Source of the DNA: Pseudeuparius sepicola
Lineage: Eukaryota; Arthropoda; Insecta; Coleoptera; Anthribidae
Direction: 5' to 3'
DNA: 64,000 nt
NCBI GenBank assembly: GCA_963920635.1
Contig: OY987299.1
Coordinates: 28,536,901 to 28,600,900 of the forward strand
The stretch's first letter is position 1. The number at the start of each line of letters is the position of its first letter. Positions 45,259 to 56,580 of this stretch are shown here, piece after piece. The notes beneath the pieces are model-generated. The model saw nothing but the letters and a program-made list of their open reading frames with translations. It was not told the origin of the DNA and did no database searches. The translations under genes were made by a program, and so were the position numbers.

Positions 45259-46779
45259 AGTACAAGCCCCAAAATAGGGGATGTGCTGACTGAAGCTGCA
45301 AATGTGCTGTTGGCTCCTGCCTGGACTTCATTTGTTGCTTCCCAAATCATGCCTATCTTTTGATTTGGTTAATGTTACACCGTACTGATGATTGTCAAAT
45401 AGCATGAAACACGTGTATGCGGTTACTAGTTTTTTCTTTTTGTTAACTTTGAGTGTTTGCCCATTATCACCTTTTCTTGTAATTGTTACATTTACACTCG
45501 CTAATCTTACATCCTTATTGTCATTGTATCTTGGGTTATGAAGATTTCCACGCAGGTCGCTTTAGCAGCCTCCGTGGCGATGTTAGTACAAGCCCCAAAA
45601 TAGGGGATGTGCTGACTGAAGCTGCAAATGTGCTGTTGGCTCCTGCCTGGACTTCATTTGTTGCTTCCCAAATCATGCCTATCTTTTGATTTGGTTAATG
45701 TTACACCGTACTGATGATTGCCAAATAGCATGAAACACGTGTATGCGGTTACTAGTTTTTTCTTTTTGTTAACTTTGAGTGTTTGCCCATTATCACCTTT
45801 TCTTGTAATTGTTACATTTACACTGGCTAATCTTACATCCTTATTGTCATTGTATCTTGGGTTATGAAGATTTCCACGCAGGTCGCTTTAGCAGCCTCCG
45901 TGGCGATGTTAGTACAAGCCCCAAAATAGGGGATGTGCTGACTGAAGCTGCAAATGTGCTGTTGGCTCCTGCCTGGACTTCATTTGTTGCTTCCCAAATC
46001 ATGCCTATCTTTTGATTTGGTTAATGTTACACCGTACTGATGATTGCCAAATAGCATGAAACACGTGTATGCGGTTACTAGTTTTTTCTTTTTGTTAACT
46101 TTGAGTGTTTGCCCATTATCACCTTTTCTTGTAATTGTTACATTTACACTCGCTAATCTTACATCCTTATTGTCATTGTATCTTGGGTTATGAAGATTTC
46201 CACGCAGGTCGCTTTAGCAGCCTCCGTGGCGATGTTAGTACAAGCCCCAAAATAGGGGATGTGCTGACTGAAGCTGCAAATGTGCTGTTGGCTCCTGCCT
46301 GGACTTCATTTGTTGCTTCCCAAATCATGCCTATCTTTTGATTTGGTTAATGTTACACCGTACTGATGATTGCCAAATAGCATGAAACACGTGTATGCGG
46401 TTACTAGTTTTTTCTTTTTGTTAACTTTGAGTGTTTGCCCATTATCACCTTTTCTTGTAATTGTTACATTTACACTCGCTAATCTTACATCCTTATTGTC
46501 ATTGTATCTTGGGTTATGAAGATTTCCACGCAGGTCGCTTTAGCAGCCTCCGTGGCGATGTTAGTACAAGCCCCAAAATAGGGGATGTGCTGACTGAAGC
46601 TGCAAATGTGCTGTTGGCTCCTGCCTGGACTTCATTTGTTGCTTCCCAAATCATGCCTATCTTTTGATTTGGTTAATGTTACACCGTACTGATGATTGCC
46701 AAATAGCATGAAACACGTGTATGCGGTTACTAGTTTTTTCTTTTTGTTAACTTTGAGTGTTTGCCCATTATCACCTTTT

Positions 46780-46782
<3 letters not shown>
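45256..46782. repeat. 326-bp tandem repeat, 4.7 copies
   Basis: GTTAGTACAAGCCCCAAAAT starts at 45256, 45582, 45908, 46234 and 46560, an exact 326-bp period. The last copy stops after 223 bases. The copies differ by only a few bases. Each unit keeps a 68-codon plus-strand frame because the units are alike. Its peptide is not recognised, and I do not call it a gene. Confidence 0.95.

Positions 46783-46851
<69 letters not shown>
46783..46851. repeat. (TA)n microsatellite, right of the satellite
   Basis: A run of about 69 bases of TA follows the truncated last satellite unit. Confidence 0.95.
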
Positions 46852-46855
<4 letters not shown>

Positions 46856-47258
46856 CGTACGAATTCATAAGAAAAGTGTACCTAACCACAAACTCAATAA
46901 ATGCTTTATATTAGGAGGTTATTTATACTTATACTGCAAAAGAGCATTTTCTCACAAATTCGTACGATATTTTGATGGGGCCAAAATTCTCATACAATGT
47001 ACCTACTTAAGTAACTGTTGCCTTACAGAATTGTCCGTGTAAGATAAACACAAACTTCAAACGTTGCGCCACAGCCATTTTGTTAGATAGGCCTGTTCTC
47101 ACAAGCACAAGCAGGTCCCAACTAAGTCAGAGTCAATCAGCAGGCATCAAAACAATCAGAACAGTCAGATAATTTAAAATCCGCCAATTAGATTCGCGAG
47201 TGATTTCTGATTTTGGTGAGAACAAACTCATATCAACACAGTCGATGAGTATAGGTTA
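46852..47258. other. Non-coding stretch, nothing recognised
   Basis: This is AT-rich sequence between the satellite and the THAP-encoding element. Confidence 0.5.
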
Positions 47259-47266
47259 GGGGCTAT

Positions 47267-47871
47267 CAAGACAAATAAACAAAGGTATGCTCACGACGCG
47301 AACGAAAATTCGACCGCGCCGCGCATCACGTCACGTTCGATGCAGAACAAGCGAGGCGCGTCGGCTTGACGCGTTAGATGAGCTGTTTACAAGGTGCTGT
47401 CAAAGTCAAATATCATGTTCTTTGGTGCTGTTTATAATTTACCTTGCGTGTATCGTGAGCGGTTTATAGTTAAATGTTTGCGGTGCTTTATGTTCAAATA
47501 TCGGATATTAAAGTACTGAGTCTGTGAATGTATAAAGAATGCCTAGTTGTGCAGTTGCTTCATGTACAAACTAAAACTATAATCGGAAGACTAAAGGGTC
47601 AAACATGAAATACTTTACGTTCCCGTCAAATCCAGAAAATGTATATTTTTCAAGATCCTTCAGTTGTAGCAAAAAAAAGTCAACCTACTCAAAAGTAAGA
47701 ATTCAAAGCGCTAACACTTACGAGTATTTTCCCTCGAATGTGAATTTACCTTGCCTTGATACAACCTGCGAAATTACAAAATTAGTGTTTTTTTTAACAC
47801 ACCTCATGTTTTTGCTCGAACGTGACGTCACGTCGAGATGCGCGTGAGCATACCTTTGTTTATTTGTCTTG
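47267..47871 (+). mobile_element. TIR element with 8-bp duplication and THAP remnant (P/hAT-like)
   Basis: The ends CAAGACAAATAAACAAAGGT are exact inverse copies for about 29 bp. GGGGCTAT is duplicated at 47259-47266 and 47872-47879. The interior encodes a THAP-like N-terminus. An 8-bp duplication, CA-starting ends and a THAP domain together fit the P-element superfamily; hAT shares the duplication length. At 605 bp it is a deleted derivative. Confidence 0.82.
47539..47847 (+). pseudogene. THAP-domain transposase N-terminus, truncated
   Basis: The ATG at 47539 starts MPSCAVASCTN, the classic C-x4-C opening of THAP zinc fingers. An in-frame TAA at 47572 interrupts it, and the same frame continues with MKYFTFPSNPE, which fits the conserved FxFP region. 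The distal CxxH pair is not clear and the catalytic part is absent. TATAAAG just upstream (about 47531) is a possible promoter element. Confidence 0.6.
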
Positions 47872-47879
47872 GGGGCTAT

Positions 47880-48207
47880 CACATCGGCTATCACACAGTA
47901 CCTTTGGTCGTCACATCTGCATATTCGCCTGTCGTTTTAATCCATCTGAATTCACTATGAAATTTTACTTTACATAACAACACCATTTTTGCATTATCGG
48001 TCAATAGAATCACTTTTATACAGATTATCCAAGATCATGCAATATTATGATCTTTGCTATTATACGCACCACGCGGTCGGGTCACACGTCACACAAACTG
48101 ATAAGCTCCGTCGCGCAACACGATCGACAAACGACTTATGCCATGGCTTCGATTTCCTAAGATTTTACACCCGTAACTGGCGAAATACCTTCCCTCTCTC
48201 ATGTCCC
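47880..48207. other. Non-coding stretch, nothing recognised
   Basis: Short open frames occur on both strands without recognisable domains. Confidence 0.5.
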
Positions 48208-48347
48208 TAACACGAACTTGTGTTAATACATTCAATTTAACACCGCTTAGTGTTAAGGGACACCGAATGGTGTTATGGCACACCGCATGGTGTGAACAAA
48301 CACGAAGCCGTGTTAGAAATATGAAAAATTACACCCCTAAGTGTTAA
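48208..48347. repeat. Cluster of six short palindromes (ACACC-N4-GGTGT type)
   Basis: In 140 bp there are AACACGAACTTGTGTT (48209), TTTAACACCGCTTAGTGTTAA (48236) without its last base, ACACCGAATGGTGT (48260), CACACCGCATGGTGTG (48279), an AACACG...CGTGTT hairpin (48298) and TTACACCCCTAAGTGTTAA (48329). Arms are 5-7 bp with 4-6-base loops, and loops differ while arms are kept. They could be binding sites for a dimeric factor or degenerate copies of one palindrome. Confidence 0.75.
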
Positions 48348-49372
48348 AATTAACGAATTTGTTGTAGTGTGAATTTTACCAAATGGGGTTTGGTTAAGAT
48401 ATTTGGAATCCACCAATTCTCGTGTCAATTTTTCACCAAATTTCTTTTACCAATTAATTTACACCGATTTTTTTAATGTGTAGCTTTCCAAATATACAAA
48501 ATAGACACCAAAGAGTTTTTATTTATCCACCATTAAACTGCCAATATAGGATTAAAAATTGCGGCGAATTCTATCTCTTTTCGTTCCCTGCGCCTTGCCG
48601 TGCGCAGTAGAGCAGGTAATGTGCAGGTAACTGGCTTGCATATGCAGTTCCTGCGCTTGGTAACGGAGATTGCACCCATTATTAATTAATAGACTTCAGA
48701 TTCCATCACACATATTGACCTCATTTTGCTATAACCGTACAGGTATCTCTGTCCTATATATAGTGACAGATAAACATGTCTGAGGTACTTTGCAAACGAA
48801 CAAATCAACGATAAACCCATCGACAAAAACTTATTTTATCTCATGTTTTGCTGCCTCCGCTTCACAAGAATTATGCTTCGAAAACATATTTCCATTTGTA
48901 TTCTTTATCGCCCGTGTCGCCGATTACGCAAACGTTTCCACTTCTGAGAAAAACTTTGAAGCTCCGCAAAAGTGTCTTAAGGCGGACGGCTGGGAGGCAA
49001 TAAGGCCACTGAACACGCAAAACTTTCCGCCGGGATTTTCCAAACTCAATTTTTAATGATAAACGCGTGGATTTCCAGAAGTTTTAAACGCCAGAAATTA
49101 TTGATAAGGCACTTTCGGTGATTTATCGCTGTTTTCCGTGTTCCGGGACAAACCTATTTTCGCCGCGGGCCGCGAGCGCCTAGCTCCTTTATTTCTGCTG
49201 TGCTTCATCCGCACGTGTCCCGCAAAACTCTGAAAACTCACAAAAACAAAACTCTGTTAATGTAGAAAATTGCACCTTATCGTCAAGTGAAACGAACTAA
49301 ATGAATGGGGAAGTTAAGATACAAAGTCATGGCTACTAAGTATATAGTGTTATTTCTCGAAAAGATAAAGCA
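48348..49372. other. Non-coding stretch, nothing recognised
   Basis: A GC-richer patch at 49130-49215 (GCCGCGGGCCGCGAGCGCC) stands out. The open frame at 48790-49056 has no known domain. Confidence 0.4.
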
Positions 49373-49505
49373 ATAGTTATCTGTGTCCCAAAGGCACTGA
49401 ACGAAGTTCATCTTTTTATAACGAACGGGGAATTTAGTTGCCGAGGCCTATAAGGATGAGGCAAATAAACCACATGAATTATAAAAAGAAAGTTAAGTGC
49501 CGAAT
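49373..49505 (+). repeat. Hairpin repeat family, copy d (hairpin only)
   Basis: The copy starts ATAGTTATCTGTGTCCCAAA. Both hairpin arms (GGCACTGAACGAAGTTCATC and its counterpart near 49470-49500) and the AGGCAAATAAACCACATGAA loop edge are present. The 3' half of the element is missing. Confidence 0.75.
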
Positions 49506-52251
49506 AAAAAAATAAAAACTTTTAGTTCGGGAATAACCCAAGAAACATTCAAAGTTAAAATTACATAATTTTTACTACCCAACTAGTCAGAAATTTATCT
49601 TGACCAAACCAATTTACCTCTATATGAGGTAAAAAAAATTGGAAAGTGGGGAATGAACTGGAAGTAATTTTAAAGTTAAAAGAAGGTAATATAACTTTAT
49701 GGCCTTTCCTCAAATTTACCATTGGACTTGGACTTACATCTAGCCATAATAAAGAACAGCAGTTTTCTCTTTATATTACTAGATATATATTCTATAAACG
49801 GCTGATGCAATAAATAGTGTTTGCTTTGTCTATAACCTACAACTAATAGGTATGGTATGCCTAATAGAATTATTAAATATGTTCCACTACCTGAGCATAA
49901 ATTTCCTTGTGTATAAAATATTTCTGTATATTATAGGTATACTTCGAAAAAAAAAACAAGTTAGAATAAAGATTATTTTTGGTAAAAATCGTGACATTTA
50001 CAATATTTTTAGATGGCTACATTGCCGGTAAACACAAGATTAAGAAACTTACATTACCTACATTTATATACAGCGTCTAATAATATTATGTATAATGTGA
50101 GAGAGCCCTTAAAAGAGAAAGGCTGCTCATGGAGAGATTCGTCAATTTCTTCGTACTTCGTAATCTTCCAAATTAGGTATTATCATTATTTACTGTTGCT
50201 TCTAATACGTATTTATCCACTGTTTTCAAGAACGTGGAAATTCCAACCTACAATGCCAATCCAAGGATATTAACAAATAAAGATTTTAGTACCGGTAATT
50301 ACCAATAGGAAGTTCACATAACCAACAATATTGAATGGTTACCCTAGAGGCTGTAGAAGACGCCAAAGTCTCTTACATCTCACCGCTACTAACTAATATC
50401 AATTGGAATAAATAAGACCTAGCCGATGGAACCCTTATCTCCGGTAGCTTTACCTGATTTGCCACTAAAACATCCTTTATAAATATAATTTTCTTTCGAA
50501 AAAGACATATTTATTTCCTAATAAAAAAAATTAATAAAATGATAAAGGTAGTGATATAAAATAGTTTTTATGAAGTTACGACTATTAAAAAATAACAATA
50601 GTCTAAATAATTCGATAGATAATTCTAATTGGGTACACTTTTGTCAAATTGAAAAAAAAATCAATTTCTTTAAGTAACTTTTTTTAAATTGTAACAAATA
50701 ACGACAGGTAGCGGAAGACTTTTTTAAAAGCAAAAGTTCACCCCAATAGATGGCCTCTTTATCAACCACACTGTTCCCAAAAAGTTTTTTAGCGTCAGCT
50801 GTAAACTTCCAAAAAGCAGAGAACTGATCGTTTAAATAAATATTTTAAACAAATAATAATCTGTATTTTATTAGGTATTTTGTTCCTCTTATAATAGTCA
50901 CGATAAAACATCTTTTGTTAAAATATTTTCTTTATTATCCGCACGCTGGCAGAAAAAAATTGTCCTACTCTTATATATATAGTTTTTTTCCCGCTTCGTG
51001 TCATTTGATCAACCGCACAGTCTCGTGCGAAAAGGTATCACTTTCTGTACTATATATAACCATATTAGGGACAAAATTAATGTTACGGTTCATATCTTGA
51101 AAATTAAAGTCTTGAATGGGTAAGTTTATCGAAAGAGGTAAGTTACTTTGCTTAATCTAGGGAACACATATTTTGGTAAAAGAGAAGAGAATTTGCAGTG
51201 CGAGCACACGAAATCAATTCCGCTTTACTCCCGGAGCAGGGTAGGTGCCCCGTAATGCGAATTAATCAGAGTTTCTTTTTATTTTGATCTAAATTATTCA
51301 CAAACCGTTCCATGAGAGCGAATGGAATTTTAAAGCGATCTGGATTATATTGTCACCAATCAATACTTAAACACCTCGGCTTTATCGGCTCGTTCTGGGG
51401 GGTTTGCGCGAATTTTTGCAGCTTTCTAATTGTCATTTTTTATCGATTGATTGATCCGAATTTTCAATGTTGGAGGAAATGGTTTGATCACAGTCGTCCC
51501 GAACTCGACAGAGGTATTTAGCCAATTGCAGTGTACTATTTTTTGTAGTTTTTAAAGATTCTTGAAGTATATACAGGGTGACCTTTGGCCTGGGGGTAGA
51601 ATTGGGTCCTACGAGCAGGCCTAATATGGTCAATATTTTTGGAATGTGGTGAATAAGTTGAATATATTGACAATAATAAACAGGATGGTACAAAAAACTA
51701 GGTTAATCCATTAACTACAAATATTATTTGTGCTAAAGTAATGCGTGACCTTTCTGATATTCCACTTTTTGTTTATGCGCATCTAGCTCTAAATACAGTG
51801 TGATAAAGATTAATTTTATTAATAACTCCTGATTTTTTTAAGAGAGGTATATGGTATATGTCTAGTTGAAATTTGGCGCAGATTTTATAAAAACACATTT
51901 ATAAAAACACATTTTTTAATAATGTTAATCAAAAAATTCAAAGAACAACGGAACAAAAGGGGGTGTTGCGCACTGATTAACACCCCAACTTTTGTCTGCA
52001 TACACCGGCTTAAACGAATCATTTATTTGTTTTCTGTATTTTTTTACTTTTGTAAAATTCCACATAAATGTGTTGTTTCTATAAGAAAAAACTCCTTGCC
52101 AAATGTCAACGAAATACCTTAAAAACACACAGTTATTAATAAAATTCGTTTTAAAAAATAAACTTAATCAAAAATGGCATAAAATTCACTTTATTTTAGC
52201 TCAAATATACCATTCAATAGATTGACCTATTGTTTTGTAACATTCTGCATA
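49506..52251. other. Long AT-rich stretch without recognised genes
   Basis: No coding region is supported. A Tc1/mariner-like end (TACAGGGTGACCTTTGGCC) occurs near 51573, and other TE-like debris (TACAGTGTGATAAAG) near 51797. Confidence 0.45.
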
Positions 52252-52253
52252 TA

Positions 52254-53185
52254 CAGTGTGACCCATTTGTTTTGGGGTCAGTCTGTAAAAAGTGTATCAA
52301 TCGTGCGATTTGGCTGATTTTTTTTTTAAATTGTAGAGCTCGATGAACTGCACATTTTGAACAAAAATTGCCTGGTTCGCATAAAATCCAAAGCCTACTA
52401 TGACCGTTTTTATGAGCAAAATTTTAAGAAACCATATTAGCGTTTTTTTTTGAAAAAATCTGTGTGCGCCAATGGATTGAGCACCCCTCGAAATGGGTAT
52501 GTACAAAATTTCATCAAAATATTTCAAGTAATAACGATTTTGTAGAAAAATTAAAAATGCAGCCAAGGTACGTCTTTATTTTCAAAAATTCAAAGTTGGC
52601 CATGGAAAATAATTGAATTGTAATAATACAACCTTATGCTTATAAACACAAAACATAAAAACAATTAAAATTATAAAATTTTCGTTGTCGCCCACGAGTC
52701 GAACAATTTCTATTTTGTCTCTTATGCTTAAATATTCCATAATTATGATAATTAATTATATTGAGCACAAACAATTTCTGAACTCAATTTAGACAGTTTG
52801 ACACTTAATAAAAGTAAACAATTCAATTATTTTCCATGGCCAACTTTGAATTTTTGAAAATAAAGACGTACCTTGGCTGCATTTTTAATTTTTCTACAAA
52901 ATCGTTATTACTTGAAATATTTTGATGAAATTTTGTACATACCCATTTCGAGGGGTGCTCAATCCATTGGCGCACACAGATTTTTTCAAAAAAAAACGCT
53001 AATATGGTTTCTTAAAATTTTGCTCATAAAAACGGTCATAGTAGGCTTTGGATTTTATGCGAACCAGGCAATTTTTGTTCAAAATGTGCAGTTCATCGAG
53101 CTCTACAATTTAAAAAAAAAATCAGCCAAATCGCACGATTGATACACTTTTTACAGACTGACCCCAAAACAAATGGGTCACACTG
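52254..53185. mobile_element. Mariner-like deletion derivative, second copy
   Basis: It has the same CAGTGTGACCCATTTGTTTT ends and TA duplication (52252-52253 and 53186-53187) as 4231-5585. The arms are 52254-about 52620 and about 52819-53185. Between them only about 60 bp of the transposase N-terminus remain (minus strand, 52683-52740). It lost all of the catalytic part still visible in the first copy. Confidence 0.88.
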
Positions 53186-53367
53186 TATGTTTTTTGTATA
53201 ATTAACAATAATAATTATTAAATAACGATGGATGTTTTTATCTTACAATTATTAAAATTAGGTAATTTCTGCTTCTATTTTAGTAATAGCTTTACTTTAT
53301 CTTCAAACTATCTACAGAGTGGCACGAAGGCTGCCTGGAAATTGCTATTTATTGTATTTCTTTTATA

Positions 53368-55055
53368 CAGTATGTCCACGGATGGGGTAAATAAGAGGAC
53401 AAATGGACCAAAAAGTGAAAGATACGAAAAAATGTTATTCTTTATAAAAGTTTTTGCTTGCTTTAAAAATAAGATCCACGATGCCAAAAATTTGTTTTTT
53501 TGTACAGGGTATGCAAAAAATAGAAAAACGTAAAATTTGATGAAGAGTAAAGTTGGCTTTTTATAAATTTTAATGCAAAGCGTTAAATGAAAAACTTGTT
53601 TGAAATTTTAAAAGAATTCTTATTTCAGATTTTCAAGGAAAAATTTGAAATTTCTAAATTACTCTATTAAAACCGAAATTTTTCCAAGTCATATTCTGAC
53701 CTTTTTATTTGATAACTGCGTCGTATTTGTCAAAATAAGAAAGATGTTTTTAGAGCAAAGAATATTTATAATCCAAAATTACAGACAGGTTCAATAAAAT
53801 TACTAAATTCTCTGCTTTAAAACTTCTTCGTTATTTTCAATGGGTCTTTCATTATGTTAGTTGGTTTAATGCGCCCCCTTAGAAACATATCACAAATTGT
53901 CAAGTCGGGACTCCTAGGGGGCCACAAAATTGGACCATTTCGGCCCAACCATTGATTTCCAAATTTGCGATTGAGCCAATCCCTGACTTCTGTAGCATAA
54001 TGGGCAGGACCCCCATCGTGCTGAAAATACATATTTTGGCGATATTTAAAAGGCAATTCTTCTAACTTGTCTGACAGAAATGACTCCAGCATATGCAAAA
54101 AAGAATGTCTGTTACACGTATTATTAAAAAAATATGTTATAATCCCATAATAGGAAATGTCGCACCAAACATTTACTTTTTAAAATACTGGCGGCGGTTC
54201 GCAATTCTAAACTCTCCAGTTTCTCACATGCTGAGAGGCTACAGTGCCGTTTGTACTGAAGGTTGATTCATCTGAAAACATTATCAGCTTATGAAAGTTC
54301 ACGTTGTTATTTAGAATTTCATCACCGACCCACAAACAAAAATCCAAGCGTTTGTAAGCATTCCCATCTTCCAAAGTATGGTTAAAAATTGGTTTCATTA
54401 ATTTAATTTAATTTTCTTAAAGACAGCATAGGATTTTCATCAACAGATTGCAAAATTAATACTGCATGTAGAAGCATCGTTTTCGTCGTATCTTTTCTTC
54501 GTCTTCTTTAAATCATTAATGGATCCAGTTTTTTAAAATCTGATTACTAACTTATGTACTGAACTTATGCATAATTGTACATTTGGAAACTTTTCTTGAA
54601 ACTTCTCAATAACGTAGCGATAACTATTCTCGCCGTTGCTGTAATTTTCTCTAAAGACAACATCGTTCTTATTTTGACAAATATGTCACAATAACAGTTA
54701 TCAATGGCGTAATCAAATAAAAAGGTCAGAATATGACTTGGAAAAATTTCGGTTTTAAAAGAGTAATTTAGAAAGTTCAAATTTTTCCTTGAAAATCTGG
54801 AATAAGAATTCTTTAAAATTTCAAACAAGTTTTTTATTTAACGTTTTGCATTAAAATTTATAAAAAGCCAACTTTACTCTTCATCAATTTTTACGTTTTT
54901 GTATTTTTTGAATACCCTGTACAAAAAACAAATTTTTGGCATCGTGGATCTTATTTTTAAAGCAAGCAAAAACTTTTATAAAGAATAACATTTTTTCGTA
55001 TCTTTCACTTTTTGGTCCATTTGTCCTCTTATTTACCCGATCCGTGGACATACTG
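53368..55055. mobile_element. Mariner-like element with about 350-bp TIRs
   Basis: The ends CAGTATGTCCACGGAT and TIRs of about 350 bp (53368-53720 and 54710-55055) are flanked by TA (53366-53367 and 55056-55057). The TIRs differ by scattered changes. The interior carries a decayed minus-strand transposase. The miniature at 58830-59629 has related ends. Confidence 0.85.
53817..54520 (-). pseudogene. Mariner-like transposase, decayed
   Basis: On the minus strand, a helix-turn-helix-like region (GSINDLKKTKKRYDE, near 54500) is followed by FSDESTFS with the first catalytic Asp (54207-54398). After stops and a frame change comes YFQHDGGPAHYATEVRDWL with the second Asp, then WPPRSPDLTICDMFLRG with the third (53817-54098). 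All three catalytic positions are recognisable, but stops and indels break the frame. Confidence 0.85.
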
Positions 55056-55175
55056 TATATCATACCTTCAAAAAATTAAAATTATATTCTTATTGGCCAT
55101 GTGTCTATCGTCGTTAGTTTCTTAAATACAGGGCGTCAACCATCAGTTGAAAATCCCGAGCATGCTATTGATATA

Positions 55176-56094
55176 CAGTGCCCGCCAAAAAGTCTGCACC
55201 ATATGGAATTTTTTTTTTTAATAAATAACTTACGGAAAATTTGTTTGCGGCATCAGGTTTTGCTAGCTCTAGAACCAAAATTGACATAATCAAATGTTGT
55301 GACGTAGTCTTTTTTATATGTCAAATTTGACATTAATGAAAAAAATGTCCGAAAAATAGGCCTATTTAACCGAATTTCGAAAAAAGTCATAAGAAAAATA
55401 TGTTTCTTTCGCAATTTTATCCCCCTGTGCAAAATTTCAAGAGCCTACTACAATTTTCATATTTTGCCCTTTGTTGCCCTTTTCCGTATTTGTTAATCCA
55501 TAAAAGTCGATCCTATGTAATTTAAAACACTCATTGACTGAATACATACTGCACAATACTTAGTTTATGGTCTAAATATCCTTCTTTTCCTTTTTTTTGC
55601 AAAAAAATTAAAATTAGGGCTTATTGAAGAAGCACGCTTGGTGCAAAACTGATCTCCTTTTTACAGATAAACATATAAATTCGATTTACAATATTCTTTC
55701 TATAGTAAATGGTTGTAAAAACACACAAATATTTCTGTCATGCTGATCTGATCAGAAATATATAGAAAATTTAAAATATTATGTCCAATAATATCCAACA
55801 AAGGGCAAAATATGAAAATCGTAGTAGGCTCTTGAAATTTTGCATAGGGGTATAAAATTGCGAAAGAAACATATTTTTCTTATGACTTTTTTCGAAATTC
55901 GGTTAAATAAGCCCATTTTTTGGACATTTTTTTCATTAATGTCAAATTTGACATATAAAACAGACTACGTCACAACATTTGATTATGTCAATTGTGGTTC
56001 TAGAGCAAGCAAAACCTGATTCCGCAAACAAATTTTCCGTAAGTTATTTATTAAAAATTTTTCCCATATGGTGCAGACTTTTTGGCGGGCACTG
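55176..56094. mobile_element. Mariner-type miniature with about 300-bp TIRs
   Basis: The ends CAGTGCCCGCCAAAAAGTCT are flanked by TA (55174-55175 and 56095-56096). The arms 55176-about 55485 and about 55798-56094 are inverted copies with small differences. The centre is AT-rich and non-coding. Confidence 0.87.
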
Positions 56095-56312
56095 TATACA
56101 TAAAATGAAGATCTCATTTCACAATTTTCCAATTTTCCGGACGACGTTTCAAATTTTTCTTTTCCAAAAAAACTTATTAGGACTATTGCGATTTTCCAAA
56201 AATTTTTGAATCGTCACATAATTTGCTATAACTTAGCCCATTTAACCTACTTCCTATCTCTTTTAGCTTCCGAGATCCCAATGGTGTCGGAGTGTCGACT
56301 TATAAGTCGGAG

Positions 56313-56573
56313 CACAGAATGAATAGCTTCACAACAGAAGCGTCCATAAAGACATGTGTCAAAAATAAGCGAGCCTCCATTTCAATTTACAGAAAAATAA
56401 CCAATAACTTATACATAAATTTGGTCCTAATACAATCTCTTTGCAATGTGGATTAATGTAAAATCAAATAAAATACACACTGTTTATCCCTTTAGAAGAT
56501 ATTTCGCGTCAAAGCGAGCATCCTTTTGACACGTCTTTATGGACGCTTCTGTTGTGAAGCTATTTATTCTGTG
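56313..56573. mobile_element. Miniature inverted-repeat element, 7-bp duplication
   Basis: The TIRs CACAGAATGAATAGCTTCAC (about 50 bp) are flanked by GTCGGAG at 56306-56312 and 56574-56580. No coding capacity is seen. Confidence 0.78.
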
Positions 56574-56580
56574 GTCGGAG

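Noticed and set aside
45483..46667. Repeated 68-codon ORF in the satellite
   Set aside because: Identical tandem units carry the same chance frame, and no domain or start context supports translation.
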